NCBI RefSeq assembly: GCF_947500835.1
Contig: NZ_CANMTQ010000016.1
Coordinates: 1 to 60,353, forward strand
DNA length: 60,353 bases
Source: an uncultured Halomonas sp.
GTDB taxonomy: Bacteria > Pseudomonadota > Gammaproteobacteria > Pseudomonadales > Halomonadaceae
Direction: 5' to 3'
The position numbers were made by a program, and so were the translations under genes. Shown piece after piece: positions 35,463 to 44,790 of this stretch. The notes beneath the pieces are model-generated. The model did not search any database and was not told the origin of the DNA. It worked only from the letters and a program-made list of their open reading frames with translations. The first letter of the stretch is position 1; the number at the start of each line of letters is the position of its first letter.

Positions 35463-36833
35463 ATGACCAGAGGCGATAACCAGCCGGATCACAAGGCCAT
35501 TGTGCTCGCTGCGCTGGAGCAGGATTCCAGGGAGCTTGCAGAGCATCTTGCAGAGGTGCGTGCCGCGGATATCGCCGAGCTGCTGGAAACGCTCGTCGAT
35601 CAGCAGGACAACATGGCCGGCGCCCTGGTGCTGCTGGAGAACCTGCCTCTGATACGACGTGCCCATGTATACGGCCATTTACCCGGCTGGCTGCAGGAGG
35701 CCCTGGTCGATCGACTCTCCGATCGGGCATTGCTCGAGATTCTCGAGGAGATGAGTGCGGATGATCGAGTGGATCTCTACAACCTGTTGGGAGTAGATCG
35801 ACGTGAGGCGCTGCTGCGGCGCATGGCCCATCGCAAGCGCGAAGAGTTGAGGCGTCTGGCGAGCTATGAGGAAGGCACCGCCGGGGCAGTGATGACCTCG
35901 GACTATGTCGCCATTCCCAGTAATTTGACCGTATCCCAGGCGCTGACGCGAGTATGCGAAACCGCACCGGATGCAGAAACCGTCTATCAACTCTACATTC
36001 TCGACGAACGCGGGCAGCTGGCGGGCACCTGGTCCTTGCGACAGCTATTGATTGCGCGTCCCAGCGCCCATGTTGACGATCTGATGATCAAGGATGTGAT
36101 TCACACCCGAGTCGATGCGCCCCAGGAAGAGGTGGCGCGCCTGGTGGCTCGCTACGATCTGCTGGCGGTGCCGGTGGTGGATGAAGAGGAGCGAATGGTC
36201 GGCATCGTGACCCACGACGATGTACTGGACGTGGTGCAGGCAGAAGCCACCGAGGACATTCACAAGGGCGCCTCGGTAGGCATGCTCGAAAACGGCGTCG
36301 GCCGCACCTCTTTGTGGAGCCTGTACCGCAAGCGTATCGTCTGGCTGGTACTGCTGGTGTTTGGCAACCTGTTTTCCGGCGCCGGTATTGCCTACTTCGA
36401 AGACCTCATCGCTGCCCAGGTGGCGCTGGTGTTCTTTCTGCCGCTTCTGATCGACAGCGGTGGCAACGCTGGCGCCCAGGCGTCGACGCTGACCGTGCGC
36501 GGCTTGGCCACCGGTGATATCGCCCTCAAGGATTGGGGCAAGCTGCTGGGTCGCGAACTGCTGATTGCCGCTGGCTTGGGACTGACCATGGCGCTGGCCG
36601 TATCACCGATCGGCTTCATGCGGGGAGGCGAAATGCTCATGCTGGTAGTTGCCATGAGTATGACCGTTATCGTGCTGGCGGGCAGTCTGCTGGGGTTGTG
36701 TCTACCTTTCGTGCTCGACCGGCTGGGCTGGGACCCGGCCACCGCGTCCGGACCCCTGGTCACGACCATGATCGATGCTTGCGGGGTGCTGATCTATTTT
36801 GGTATCGCCACGCTGCTGATGTCGAATATTTGA
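35463..36833 (+). CDS. mgtE: Magnesium transporter MgtE
   Basis: 456 residues. An N-terminal superhelical domain (LAEVRAADIAELLETL through MSADDRVDLYNLL), two CBS domains (about 135-255, ending VPVVDEEERMVGIVTHDDVLDV) and a C-terminal domain of five membrane helices from about residue 290 make the standard MgtE. SGGNAGAQAST is the pore signature. CBS domains in this family sense cytoplasmic Mg and gate the channel. It diverges from topB across 150 bases; I see no Mg-sensing leader there. Confidence 0.94.
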   Translation: MTRGDNQPDHKAIVLAALEQDSRELAEHLAEVRAADIAELLETLVDQQDNMAGALVLLENLPLIRRAHVYGHLPGWLQEALVDRLSDRALLEILEEMSADDRVDLYNLLGVDRREALLRRMAHRKREELRRLASYEEGTAGAVMTSDYVAIPSNLTVSQALTRVCETAPDAETVYQLYILDERGQLAGTWSLRQLLIARPSAHVDDLMIKDVIHTRVDAPQEEVARLVARYDLLAVPVVDEEERMVGIVTHDDVLDVVQAEATEDIHKGASVGMLENGVGRTSLWSLYRKRIVWLVLLVFGNLFSGAGIAYFEDLIAAQVALVFFLPLLIDSGGNAGAQASTLTVRGLATGDIALKDWGKLLGRELLIAAGLGLTMALAVSPIGFMRGGEMLMLVVAMSMTVIVLAGSLLGLCLPFVLDRLGWDPATASGPLVTTMIDACGVLIYFGIATLLMSNI

Positions 36834-36857
36834 ACATACCTTTTAACGCCAATCGGG

Positions 36858-36882
36858 TGTACGCTGATGTAAATATCGTACA
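36858..36882 (+). promoter_or_regulatory. TGTAC-N15-GTACA dyad before the ABC1 kinase gene
   Basis: Arms TGTAC (36858-36862) and GTACA (36878-36882) frame 15 bases, ending 14 bases before the start codon. A further TTTGTAT follows. Similar TTGTAC/GTACAA words occur at 11138-11163. It may be an operator for an unidentified regulator; this is a weak call. Confidence 0.3.
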
Positions 36883-36896
36883 AGGTTTGTATCAAT

Positions 36897-38147
36897 ATGC
36901 GTGAACGTGGAAGATCCCGAAGACTGCTGGGCCTTGGCGCAAGAACCGGAGGCGCTCTGTTACGTAGCCGCCTGGGGGGCAAAAGCGACTGGCGTGCTCT
37001 TGGCGAAGCGCTATTCGAAGGACTTTCCGAACTCAAGGGGCCGGCCATGAAGTTGGCCCAGATCGTTTCTCAATGGGACGACCTGCTGCCCCCAGATCTG
37101 GCCAACGAACTGGCGCGGCTGCAGCGCCAAGCAGAGCCAATGCCCTGGTCGCGAATTCGCGAAAGTCTCGAAGCTCAGTATGGCGACCCTGATCGCGTTT
37201 TCGCGGAGATCGAAACCACGCCGTTCGCCAGCGCTTCCATGGGGCAGGTGCATCGTGCGCGCACTCATGAAGGTGAAATCGTTGTGCTCAAGGTGCAGTA
37301 TCCCGGCCTTGCAGCGGTGCTGGAAAGTGACTTGACCCAGGTACGCCGTATCATGCGCCTCGGTCGCTGGTTCAAGGTGCCTCAGGCAAGACTCGATGCA
37401 TTGTTCGATGAGCTGGCGGATAGCCTGCGCGGCGAGCTCGATTATCACGCCGAAGCCGCAGCACTTGCGCGTTATCGCGAGCGCTATGCGGACCATGACT
37501 GGTTGATCATTCCCGAACCCTTGATGGCTCTTAGCGGCGAGCAGGTGCTTGCCATGCGCTATGTGCCGGGCACCCCGCTTCGCGATCTTGAAGCCGCCAG
37601 TGACGACCTGCGTCAAAACGTGGCCACGCACTTGGCAGACTGGCTGACGGAAGAGCTCTTCACCCACGGCGAGCTGCACGCAGATCCCCATGCGGGCAAT
37701 TTTGCCTGTGACGATCAAGGACGATTGATTCTTTACGATCTCGGGGCGGTGATCCCGGTGCCGGAATCGCGTTTGAAACAGATGGTCGAACTGCTTCAAG
37801 CGACTCTCGAACAGGACGCCATGGCCATGGATACGGCGCTGCGCCAGATGGGCGGGCGTCAGGGCGAGGGCGCGCCGCTGGCGCTGTACCGTGAGTCGGC
37901 GGAGGCCATCGCACCACTGTTTGCGCCGGGCTTGCAGGATTTCGGCGACGTGCGGGTACATCGGCGTCTGCGGGACTTGAGTCCTCGTGTCTGGGCGGCG
38001 ATGGATCGCCTGCAACCTCCCGCGGATACGCTACTGCTCTCCCGGGCACTCAACGGTCATTACTGGAACCTGGTGCGACTGCAGGCGAGGCTCGACATGC
38101 ATGCCCGTAGCCAGCCGTTGATCGCCTGGGCGAACAGCGTCGCCTGA
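36897..38147 (+). CDS. ABC1/AarF/UbiB-family atypical protein kinase
   Basis: The 416-residue soluble protein has the ABC1 kinase-like fold. Motifs: LKGPAMKLAQIVSQ (the KxGQ box, with Ala for Gly), the Ala-rich loop FASASMGQVHRA, the ATP-site Lys in VLKVQYPG, ELDYHAEA, and HADPHAGNF with ILYDLGA (catalytic loop and DxG-like Asp). It lacks the C-terminal membrane helices of UbiB and is shorter, so it is a paralogue and not the ubiquinone-synthesis gene. Partner and substrate are unknown; family members usually relate to quinone or lipid metabolism. It converges on the next gene with 3 bases between. Confidence 0.85.
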   Translation: MRERGRSRRLLGLGARTGGALLRSRLGGKSDWRALGEALFEGLSELKGPAMKLAQIVSQWDDLLPPDLANELARLQRQAEPMPWSRIRESLEAQYGDPDRVFAEIETTPFASASMGQVHRARTHEGEIVVLKVQYPGLAAVLESDLTQVRRIMRLGRWFKVPQARLDALFDELADSLRGELDYHAEAAALARYRERYADHDWLIIPEPLMALSGEQVLAMRYVPGTPLRDLEAASDDLRQNVATHLADWLTEELFTHGELHADPHAGNFACDDQGRLILYDLGAVIPVPESRLKQMVELLQATLEQDAMAMDTALRQMGGRQGEGAPLALYRESAEAIAPLFAPGLQDFGDVRVHRRLRDLSPRVWAAMDRLQPPADTLLLSRALNGHYWNLVRLQARLDMHARSQPLIAWANSVA

Positions 38148-38150
38148 GCG

Positions 38151-40061
38151 TCATTTCAGGGCACGGCGGGCCTGCACCAGCGCCCTGTACCAATCACGAT
38201 TTGGGGAGCTTACGACTGCGGGCCGCTGGCTCAGATAGCTGACGTTGCGTACTTCGCCACTCGCCGTATTGGAAAGATAGTTGGATAGCATGTTCAGGGT
38301 CGTTTCCCGAGCGCCATACTGCTTGATCAAAAACGCCTTGGCCCCCGGATCGAGTTCGACCCGGTAATGGCGTACCAGCGCCAAGGCCAGAGATTCAGCC
38401 GTGCGGGAGAGATCCACATCGATCTCTCGCACCATGGCAGCACCCAGCGCCGCCTTCGCTGCCGCTGAAAGATTAGGCTCGAGCTGGCCAAAATCCGCGG
38501 CATTCGAACCATTGATGGCTCTTTGCACCCGGGGCCGGGAAAGCTCGATATGGGGTTCCAATGCCAGAGCGATCTCGATGGCCAGGCGCTTGCCCGCATC
38601 CACTCCGGTCGTCAGCAGCCGATCCCGGTCGATCAGATGAGGGTTGCGTCGCCGTTCGCGATCAGACTTCGTTGCCTTGATATGCCGATCGAGATGCTTG
38701 CATACCTGGGCTTTTGCGGTGTCATCCAGCGCGATCACATGTTCGCGAATGCGTAAGCCCCGGCGCCCTGGTCCCAGGCGCAGGCGCGTATCGCGATCCG
38801 CATGATCAGTGCTGATGGTTTCCCACTGCTGTGACGCCTTGATCAGCTGGGCGTGGCTACGCCCTACCTGAGAGTAGGCATCCAGGGTGCTACGATAGAG
38901 ACCCAGCGCATTGGCCAGAATATCGGACTTGGTTTTCAATGCCGCCTTGGATTCCATGTGTCCGCCGACGACTGCCTGGGCAAGATGCTGAATCTGTTCG
39001 GCCAATGCATCCATTGCCTGCTGGGAACGTTCCACCAGGATCTCGGCGCGTAGACCACCAGCGGCGTCCGCAACCAGGGTGCCGGACTGCTCTGCCAGAT
39101 AGGCGGTCAAGGCCTTGAGCCGCGATAGACCCGTGGCCTGGGCAATTCGATGCTGGGCGCGAGTTTTCTCGAGATTGTCGAAGGCCTGGGCCAGACGCCA
39201 ACGACCACGATATTCGAAGCTCAGCATGGGAATCTTGCGACCACTGATTAGCTCGAAGGCAAGAATCAGCATCTCCTCCACGTCCTGCAGCGTCATCAAT
39301 AGCTCGTTGTTCTGTTCGGTGGCCGCCAGTACCCGTTCGATGAAGTTGTCATCCCGGGCCACGCCGCGACGTAGATTGGGCGCCTGTCCTTCGAAGCGTT
39401 GACGCAGTAGTGCCGTGGCTTCCGGTACCAGTTCCGCGAGTTCCTGGAGTTGGGGGTCGATGGTCTCCCGGTAGAGCGCGATCAAATCACGGATACGTGC
39501 ATGCTGGCCGACACGCCGATAGATATCGATCTGGGCGATGATACGGGCGCTGTCGCGATCATCGAGCAGCTCGATGGCCGCCAGCTCCACGCCCTCCGGT
39601 GACAGGTCCTGCTTGCGCAGCAGCATGGCCGCCGCTTCGCGCCGTCGGGCATCGCCTTCAAGGCTTTCGACGATCAGATTGCGGGTCGCCAGCAGTAGAT
39701 CCGGCAGACTCCGAATGACCCGCTCGATCTTGTTGGCGGTTCTTTCCGCCTTGCGGCCACCGGTCAGGCTGTAGACGAAATTGGCAATGATGCCCGCCGC
39801 ACCGGTAATGACCGTATAGGAGATGAAGAAGACGTAATTCTCGGCGGTGGGCGCTTTGCCATAGCCCAGCAGGAAGCCGCCCCAGGCCCCCAGCAGGGTG
39901 ACCGGCCCGGCGGTCCATAGGATCTGAAGCAGACTGACCGTCCAGGGCACTTTTTCAACCGCCGAGGTGATGCGCTTGATCTCGTCACGGCCTTCGCGTT
40001 CCAGGCGAATATGAGGGTTCTCGCTGGCATTTTTCACCGAACGGTGGAAAGGCAATCGCAC
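38151..40061 (-). CDS. Unrecognised 636-residue membrane-anchored protein
   Basis: I do not recognise a family. After a charged N-terminal 40 residues come two predicted membrane helices (about 41-66 and 76-99). The remaining 530 residues are hydrophilic and look mostly helical, with many Arg, Leu, Ala and Glu. Several segments (IIAQIDIYRRVGQHARIRDLIALYRE, quoted in part; NNELLMTLQDVEEMLILAFELI) suggest coiled-coil or helical-bundle structure. No catalytic motif is evident. The ATG at 40061 gives a consistent frame with no internal stop. It diverges from the SEC-C gene across 167 bases. Its two helices plus long cytoplasmic helical domain would suit a scaffold or envelope stress protein, by inference only. 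Confidence 0.7.
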   Translation of the reverse strand: MRLPFHRSVKNASENPHIRLEREGRDEIKRITSAVEKVPWTVSLLQILWTAGPVTLLGAWGGFLLGYGKAPTAENYVFFISYTVITGAAGIIANFVYSLTGGRKAERTANKIERVIRSLPDLLLATRNLIVESLEGDARRREAAAMLLRKQDLSPEGVELAAIELLDDRDSARIIAQIDIYRRVGQHARIRDLIALYRETIDPQLQELAELVPEATALLRQRFEGQAPNLRRGVARDDNFIERVLAATEQNNELLMTLQDVEEMLILAFELISGRKIPMLSFEYRGRWRLAQAFDNLEKTRAQHRIAQATGLSRLKALTAYLAEQSGTLVADAAGGLRAEILVERSQQAMDALAEQIQHLAQAVVGGHMESKAALKTKSDILANALGLYRSTLDAYSQVGRSHAQLIKASQQWETISTDHADRDTRLRLGPGRRGLRIREHVIALDDTAKAQVCKHLDRHIKATKSDRERRRNPHLIDRDRLLTTGVDAGKRLAIEIALALEPHIELSRPRVQRAINGSNAADFGQLEPNLSAAAKAALGAAMVREIDVDLSRTAESLALALVRHYRVELDPGAKAFLIKQYGARETTLNMLSNYLSNTASGEVRNVSYLSQRPAVVSSPNRDWYRALVQARRALK

Positions 40062-40228
40062 GACATGAATCCTTGATATGACAAGATGAGAGTAACGACG
40101 AAATATGGCCCCGGAAAACCAGTGGGCGCCACCCTAGCACCCCGGAAGTTGACCCGCTAGCGTTAGGTGATGCCGTGAGCCTGAGGCGGCGCCATGCTAG
40201 AATGAATCAATTATGACAAGGAGGTGCG

Positions 40229-42055
40229 ATGCTGGCGATGTGGGTAGAACAGTTACTGGAATATGCCAGCGGCGCGCTGAATACCATTCGTCAGGACGAG
40301 CATTATCCGACGCTGATGGCCTGGGCTCGAACTGACGGTCTGCGCAGTCTGGGCGGCGACATGGCGCTTGCCCAGGCGCTGGCGCCGGAGTTGTGGAACC
40401 AGACGCCCCTTGAACGTCGAGGGTTCGCTACCGAAGCCTTGGCACGCCCCCGGGACAATGAACCTTGCTGGTGCGACTCGGGGCGCAAGAGTCGGGACTG
40501 CTGCGGTGCCGTATCCTTGCCGGGTGCGGTGCCGGAGCATTTGATGTGGATGCTGTCCCTGCGGGACTGGACCGGGCCTACCTTCAAGGCAGCTCTTGCC
40601 AGCGGCCAAGCGCCGGCTCAGGCTCTGCTCGAAGCAGGTCTGATCGCAGCGGAAAGCAACCAACAGGGCCGCGCTCAGCAGATGCTCGAGGCGCTTTTCG
40701 AGGCAAGCGACTGGAGCCAGCTGCCGGAACAGGCTGAGCCGGCGTTCGAGTTGCTGATCGATATCTACCAGGATCGTGGTTTCAATCGCAAGAAGGCCGT
40801 GCTGCTCGATAACGTGCTCGAACATGGCCCGCTGTTCTTGCGCGGTGTTGCGCTGGAGCGCCTGTGCCTGATGCATCTGGACAGCGACGATCTGGCCAGT
40901 GCCAGAGAAGCCTTCGTGCGTGCCCAGCAAACGCTGCCGGATTCACCGACCCTTGCCTATATCGAGGCCATGCTGCTGTTGCATGAGGGCCACCCGGAAG
41001 AAGCCAGTGAACGGGCCCGGTTCTGGTTCCGTCGCCTGGCGCGCTATGGCGATCTCGATGTGGAACAGCTTCAGTTTCTATCCGACCTGGCGGATAACCC
41101 GGGTGCTACCCTGGCGGAACAGATGGTCAATTCCGAAGAAGCATTGGCGGTGCCACTGACCAATCTACAAACCCTGCTCGAGAGCCTTGAAGGCGCACCG
41201 GAACTGCATCTCGAGCACGCGGCAGATGGTCATCTCGAATATCATACCAGCGCCCGGGAAGATACGCTGTTTGCCGCCTGGCAGTCCTGTTTTCTGATTG
41301 AGATCGATAAAGAGGCCGCGCTGGGACTCGAAGGAGATCCCTGGCCCCATGCCGCGGATTGGCTTGATGCCCTTTATGAAAACCCCGCCTGGCTCGATTC
41401 GCCCCAGGTCGTGCAGGCCCTGTCGGTGGCCTTGGCAAGTCGTTTCGGTAGCCTGCCCTGGATGGCCAACATGTTCTTCGTGCCCCTGGCCCGGCGTTTT
41501 GAGGGCTGGCTTGACCAGGTCGAGAGCGTCGAAGGGCGTTTTACCTGGGACGATGCGGACAACGCCTTGCTCTTGCGCACTGGCCTGGCCCTGGTCGTCG
41601 GAATGGAGCGTGGTGCACGGCGCAACTCCCGGCAACTGGCCGAGCGCCTGTTGGTGCTTGATGATCAGGACAGCCTGGGGCTACGTGAATTAGTGCTGGA
41701 TCAGTTGCTGCGGGAAGGGCGTGATGAAGAAGCGGTGCAGCTCAGCGATCAACAGGAGCCAGACGACGAGGGACCTCTGCTAGGCGTGTTGATGGGGCGC
41801 GCCCTGGCCCTGTTTCGTCTGCGCCGTCTGGATGAGGCCGTACACTCTTTACGTGCCGTCAAGGCACTCAATGCCCACGCCATCGCCATGATGTGCGCCC
41901 ACAATCCACGACCGGTGCCGCTGGCGCTGGAGGTGCCGGAACCCGGCACCAAGGCCGAGGCCTGGCAGTACCGGGCGTTGATGCGGGACCAATGGGCGGC
42001 GTCTCAAGGCGCCCTGGAGTGGTTGACCGCCCAGCAGCGACATCTTGATAAGTAG
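40229..42055 (+). CDS. SEC-C motif protein with TPR-like helical repeats
   Basis: 608 residues, starting after an ideal AAGGAGGT site. The zinc-binding SEC-C motif CWCDSGRKSRDCC is at residues 80-92 and fits CxC(x8)CC as found at the C terminus of SecA; here it lies near the N terminus. The rest is acidic and helical; segments such as GPLFLRGVALERLCLMHLDS and LASAREAFVRAQQTLPDSPT look like TPR-type repeats. Function is unknown. SEC-C modules often bind ribosome or SecB-like partners, but nothing here proves a role in secretion. It converges on ampG. Confidence 0.75.
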   Translation: MLAMWVEQLLEYASGALNTIRQDEHYPTLMAWARTDGLRSLGGDMALAQALAPELWNQTPLERRGFATEALARPRDNEPCWCDSGRKSRDCCGAVSLPGAVPEHLMWMLSLRDWTGPTFKAALASGQAPAQALLEAGLIAAESNQQGRAQQMLEALFEASDWSQLPEQAEPAFELLIDIYQDRGFNRKKAVLLDNVLEHGPLFLRGVALERLCLMHLDSDDLASAREAFVRAQQTLPDSPTLAYIEAMLLLHEGHPEEASERARFWFRRLARYGDLDVEQLQFLSDLADNPGATLAEQMVNSEEALAVPLTNLQTLLESLEGAPELHLEHAADGHLEYHTSAREDTLFAAWQSCFLIEIDKEAALGLEGDPWPHAADWLDALYENPAWLDSPQVVQALSVALASRFGSLPWMANMFFVPLARRFEGWLDQVESVEGRFTWDDADNALLLRTGLALVVGMERGARRNSRQLAERLLVLDDQDSLGLRELVLDQLLREGRDEEAVQLSDQQEPDDEGPLLGVLMGRALALFRLRRLDEAVHSLRAVKALNAHAIAMMCAHNPRPVPLALEVPEPGTKAEAWQYRALMRDQWAASQGALEWLTAQQRHLDK

Positions 42056-42071
42056 GCCTATCGATTGGCGC

Positions 42072-43430
42072 TCAGCCCGGTCCGCGATCCGCGATCAACC
42101 CAGGGTCGCGGCTGATGCGCCAGGCAAGCCATATTGCAGGTAGCCCGAGCAGCGCGGCAAAGACGAAAAACACCGTATAGCCCTGGCCTGCGACTACCAC
42201 GCCGGAAAATCCTCCAATGAACTTGCCTGGTAATGTCATCAACGACGAGAACAGTGCGTATTGGGTTGCCGTATAAGCTCGTGAGGTCAAGCTCGATAGA
42301 AAGGCGATGAAGACGGTGCTGGCAAGCCCATTGGCTAGATTATCCCCCATGATGGTGATGACCAGCATGGGCATCTGCGCTCCGATCAGCGCAAGCACCG
42401 CGAACAGGAGATTGGTCAGGGCGACGATGATGGCGCCGGCAACCAGCATCGAGCCAATGCCATAGCGCACCACCAGCAGCCCGCCGACGATGCCGCCGGT
42501 GATGCTCATGGCAATGCCGAACACCTTTGTCACATTGGCGATCTGGGAAAGCGTGAAGCCAAGATCGATATAGAGCGGATTGGCCATGGCCGCCATGGAC
42601 AGATCGCTGATGCGATAGACCCCGATGAAGATCAATAGCCATAACGCGCGGCGACCATAGCGCGAAAAGAAATCCGTGAAAGGGCAGACGATTGCACCGA
42701 TGGACCAGGCTCCCAAGCGACGCCATAGCCGAGCACGTCCTTGGGTGGCTCTCAAAAAGGCGCGGACCTTGGGTTCATGAATCAGCTGCACGCCCAGGGA
42801 TGAGCGAGGTGGCTCCGGGCGTATCAGCACCGTGAGTATGCCGATACCCACCAGACCGGCCATGCTCAGGTACGCCCAGTGCCAGGAGGCAAGATCGGCG
42901 ACATAGAGTGCGCCGGCGCCGGCGGCCAACAGTCCCCCGCGATAGCCGATGATGTAGGTCGAGGCCATGGCGGCCTGTACCTCCTCCACGGCGGATTCGA
43001 TACGAAAGGCATCAATGACGATATCCTGGGTAGCCGAGCCGAAAGCGACCAGCAGGGCGAAACCCGCCACGCTGACAAGACTTGCACGAGGATCGGTATA
43101 GGCAAGGCCCACCAATCCCAGCGCGATCGTGACCTGAGCCAGCAGCATCCAGCCCCGGCGTTGACCGAACAATCGAGTCAAACCGGGCAGGGGCAAGCGG
43201 TCCACCACCGGCGCCCAGAAGAACTTGATCGAATAGAGGATGCCGATCCAGGAAAAGAAACCGATTGCCGCGACTTCCACGTCGACATCCCTCAACCAGG
43301 CGGTCAGCGTCGAAAATACCAATAGAAAGGGAAGGCCTGCGGAGAAGCCCAGAAACAGCATGGTGATCACCGGGGCCTGAGCATAAACCGCCAGGGCATC
43401 CCGCCAGGAGCGGCGTGCTGATCGAGTCAT
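42072..43430 (-). CDS. ampG: AmpG-type muropeptide permease (MFS)
   Basis: 452 residues from the ATG at 43430 (AGGAAA upstream); the frame extends 44 codons further without family features. About twelve to fourteen hydrophobic helices are visible. The AmpG signatures are GFSAGLPFLLVFSTLTAWLRDVDV (quoted in part as GFSAGLPFLLVFSTLTAWL), IGFFSWIGILYSIKFFWAPVVDR (part) and GFALLVAFGSATQDIVIDAFR (part: SATQDIVIDAFRIE). AmpG imports anhydromuropeptides for cell-wall recycling. The amidase AmiD at 49.2-50.2 kb acts on the same type of substrate, although it is not adjacent. Confidence 0.88.
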   Translation of the reverse strand: MTRSARRSWRDALAVYAQAPVITMLFLGFSAGLPFLLVFSTLTAWLRDVDVEVAAIGFFSWIGILYSIKFFWAPVVDRLPLPGLTRLFGQRRGWMLLAQVTIALGLVGLAYTDPRASLVSVAGFALLVAFGSATQDIVIDAFRIESAVEEVQAAMASTYIIGYRGGLLAAGAGALYVADLASWHWAYLSMAGLVGIGILTVLIRPEPPRSSLGVQLIHEPKVRAFLRATQGRARLWRRLGAWSIGAIVCPFTDFFSRYGRRALWLLIFIGVYRISDLSMAAMANPLYIDLGFTLSQIANVTKVFGIAMSITGGIVGGLLVVRYGIGSMLVAGAIIVALTNLLFAVLALIGAQMPMLVITIMGDNLANGLASTVFIAFLSSLTSRAYTATQYALFSSLMTLPGKFIGGFSGVVVAGQGYTVFFVFAALLGLPAIWLAWRISRDPGLIADRGPG

Positions 43431-43590
43431 CGTGGGTTTCCTGCCATAAGAAAAGTCCTTGAAGCTTTGGAGATATCCTGAATCGATATGCTTGGCATCG
43501 ATGGTAGACTGACAACAACTCATGTTTTCCGTGCTGGCCCACTCGACGTTGCGGCCTTGCACTGGAGTCGATCTCGAATAGTGGAGTCTT

Positions 43591-44133
43591 ATGAGCGATC
43601 AGCTTACCGATCTCGATCAACCAGACAGCGATGCCATTCCGCGCTGGTACTTGATTCAATGCAAGGGCGGTGAATCCTTTCGTGCCACGGAGCACCTGAA
43701 CAACCAGGGCTACGAGGTGTTTCATCCGGTGCTGCAAGTACAAAAGAAGCGTAACGGCAAACTGCAATGGATCGACGAGCCGTTGTTTCCCTATTATCTG
43801 TTCATTCGCCTTGATCGCCTGGCCAGCAATTGGCGGCCCATTCGCTCGACCCGTGGCGTACTCAAGCTAGTGGGCTTCGGCAACGAACCCATTCATGTCG
43901 ATGACGAACTCGTCGCAGCCTTGCGCAACAATGCTCAAAAGACGCCCCCGCTCAATGGCAACGTCTACTTTCGTGCGGGTGAGGCCGTCGAGATTACCGA
44001 AGGCCCTTTTCGGTCACTGCAAGCCGTTTTCGAAAGCCAGAAAGGCGAAGAGCGCGCGATCGTGCTGCTCAACATGCTGCATAGCCAACAGCGTCTGGAA
44101 GTGCCCGTTAGTCATCTCCGCCGTTCCGAATAA
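43591..44133 (+). CDS. rfaH: Transcription elongation factor RfaH-like (NusG paralogue)
   Basis: The 180-residue protein has the RfaH NGN domain (WYLIQCKGGESFRATEHLNNQGYEVFHP, quoted in part as WYLIQCKGGESFRATEHL) and a C-terminal KOW-like part (FRAGEAVEITEGPFRSLQAVF). RfaH proteins join paused RNA polymerase at ops sites and prevent Rho termination in long LPS, capsule or pilus operons. None of these operons lies in the window and I see no ops element, so targets are elsewhere. It diverges from ampG and precedes slyD by 18 bases. The N-terminal 17 residues are an extension beyond E. coli RfaH. Confidence 0.85.
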   Translation: MSDQLTDLDQPDSDAIPRWYLIQCKGGESFRATEHLNNQGYEVFHPVLQVQKKRNGKLQWIDEPLFPYYLFIRLDRLASNWRPIRSTRGVLKLVGFGNEPIHVDDELVAALRNNAQKTPPLNGNVYFRAGEAVEITEGPFRSLQAVFESQKGEERAIVLLNMLHSQQRLEVPVSHLRRSE

Positions 44134-44151
44134 ATCCGCAAGGAAGCCTTC

Positions 44152-44661
44152 ATGATCATTGCTCCCCAACATATTGTGACGCTGCACTATACCTTACGTG
44201 ACTCCGCCGGAAGCGTACTAGACGACTCATATCAGCGCAATGCACCCCTGCAGTATCTGCATGGTCACGACAATATCGTGCCCGGACTCGAGCAATCTTT
44301 GGATGGGCTTACCACTGGTGCGCGTACGACGATCACGCTGGCCCCGGCCCAGGCCTATGGTGTTCGGGATGAAGCCTTGGTGCAGAAAGTCACGCGAGGC
44401 GCTTTCGGAGGGGTCGATGAGCTGGTGCCCGGCAAGCGTTTTCAAGCTCAGGGGCCTGAAGGACCCCGAATCGTCACCGTGATTGCCATTGACGACGATA
44501 TGGTGACCGTGGATACCAATCATCCTCTTGCCGGGGAAACCCTGAGCTATAGCGTCGAGATCCTGGATGTACGTAAAGCGACTCGTGCTGAGCTGGCAAA
44601 GGGACACCCATTAAGCGAAGGCGTCGAACACACTCAAGTTGAAGATCGAAAGATTCCCTGA
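44152..44661 (+). CDS. slyD: SlyD-like FKBP-type peptidyl-prolyl isomerase
   Basis: 169 residues. The FKBP domain with inserted flap is clear: YLHGHDNIVPGLEQSL, APAQAYGVRDEALVQKV, GGVDELVPGKRFQAQGP, NHPLAGETLSYSVEILDVRKAT. These match E. coli SlyD closely. The Cys/His-rich metal-binding tail of E. coli SlyD is missing; the protein ends VEHTQVEDRKIP. A chaperone and isomerase role is therefore likely, but a nickel role in hydrogenase maturation is not supported. Its ATG lies 18 bases after rfaH and they are probably co-transcribed. Confidence 0.87.
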   Translation: MIIAPQHIVTLHYTLRDSAGSVLDDSYQRNAPLQYLHGHDNIVPGLEQSLDGLTTGARTTITLAPAQAYGVRDEALVQKVTRGAFGGVDELVPGKRFQAQGPEGPRIVTVIAIDDDMVTVDTNHPLAGETLSYSVEILDVRKATRAELAKGHPLSEGVEHTQVEDRKIP

Positions 44662-44714
44662 AACATGACTTCGGTCAATTATTGTTACACAACCGTTCAG
44701 GCTCGGTAAAAATA

Positions 44715-44756
44715 TTGATTCAGGTCAAGATTAATAAGCTGTCTCTACCTTAAAGT
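44715..44756 (+). promoter_or_regulatory. FNR/Anr box and -10 element before the CcoM-like gene
   Basis: TTGATTCAGGTCAA (44715-44728) fits TTGAT-N4-ATCAA with one mismatch. Its centre is at 44721.5. A TAAAGT hexamer (44751-44756) stands where the -10 should be if transcription starts near 44763, which puts the box at -41.5, the class II FNR position. The small gene begins 28 bases after that start. Oxygen-limited activation is therefore expected. Confidence 0.65.
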
Positions 44757-44790
44757 GAATTCATCGAACAAGAGGAAGGGGAGACAAGCC

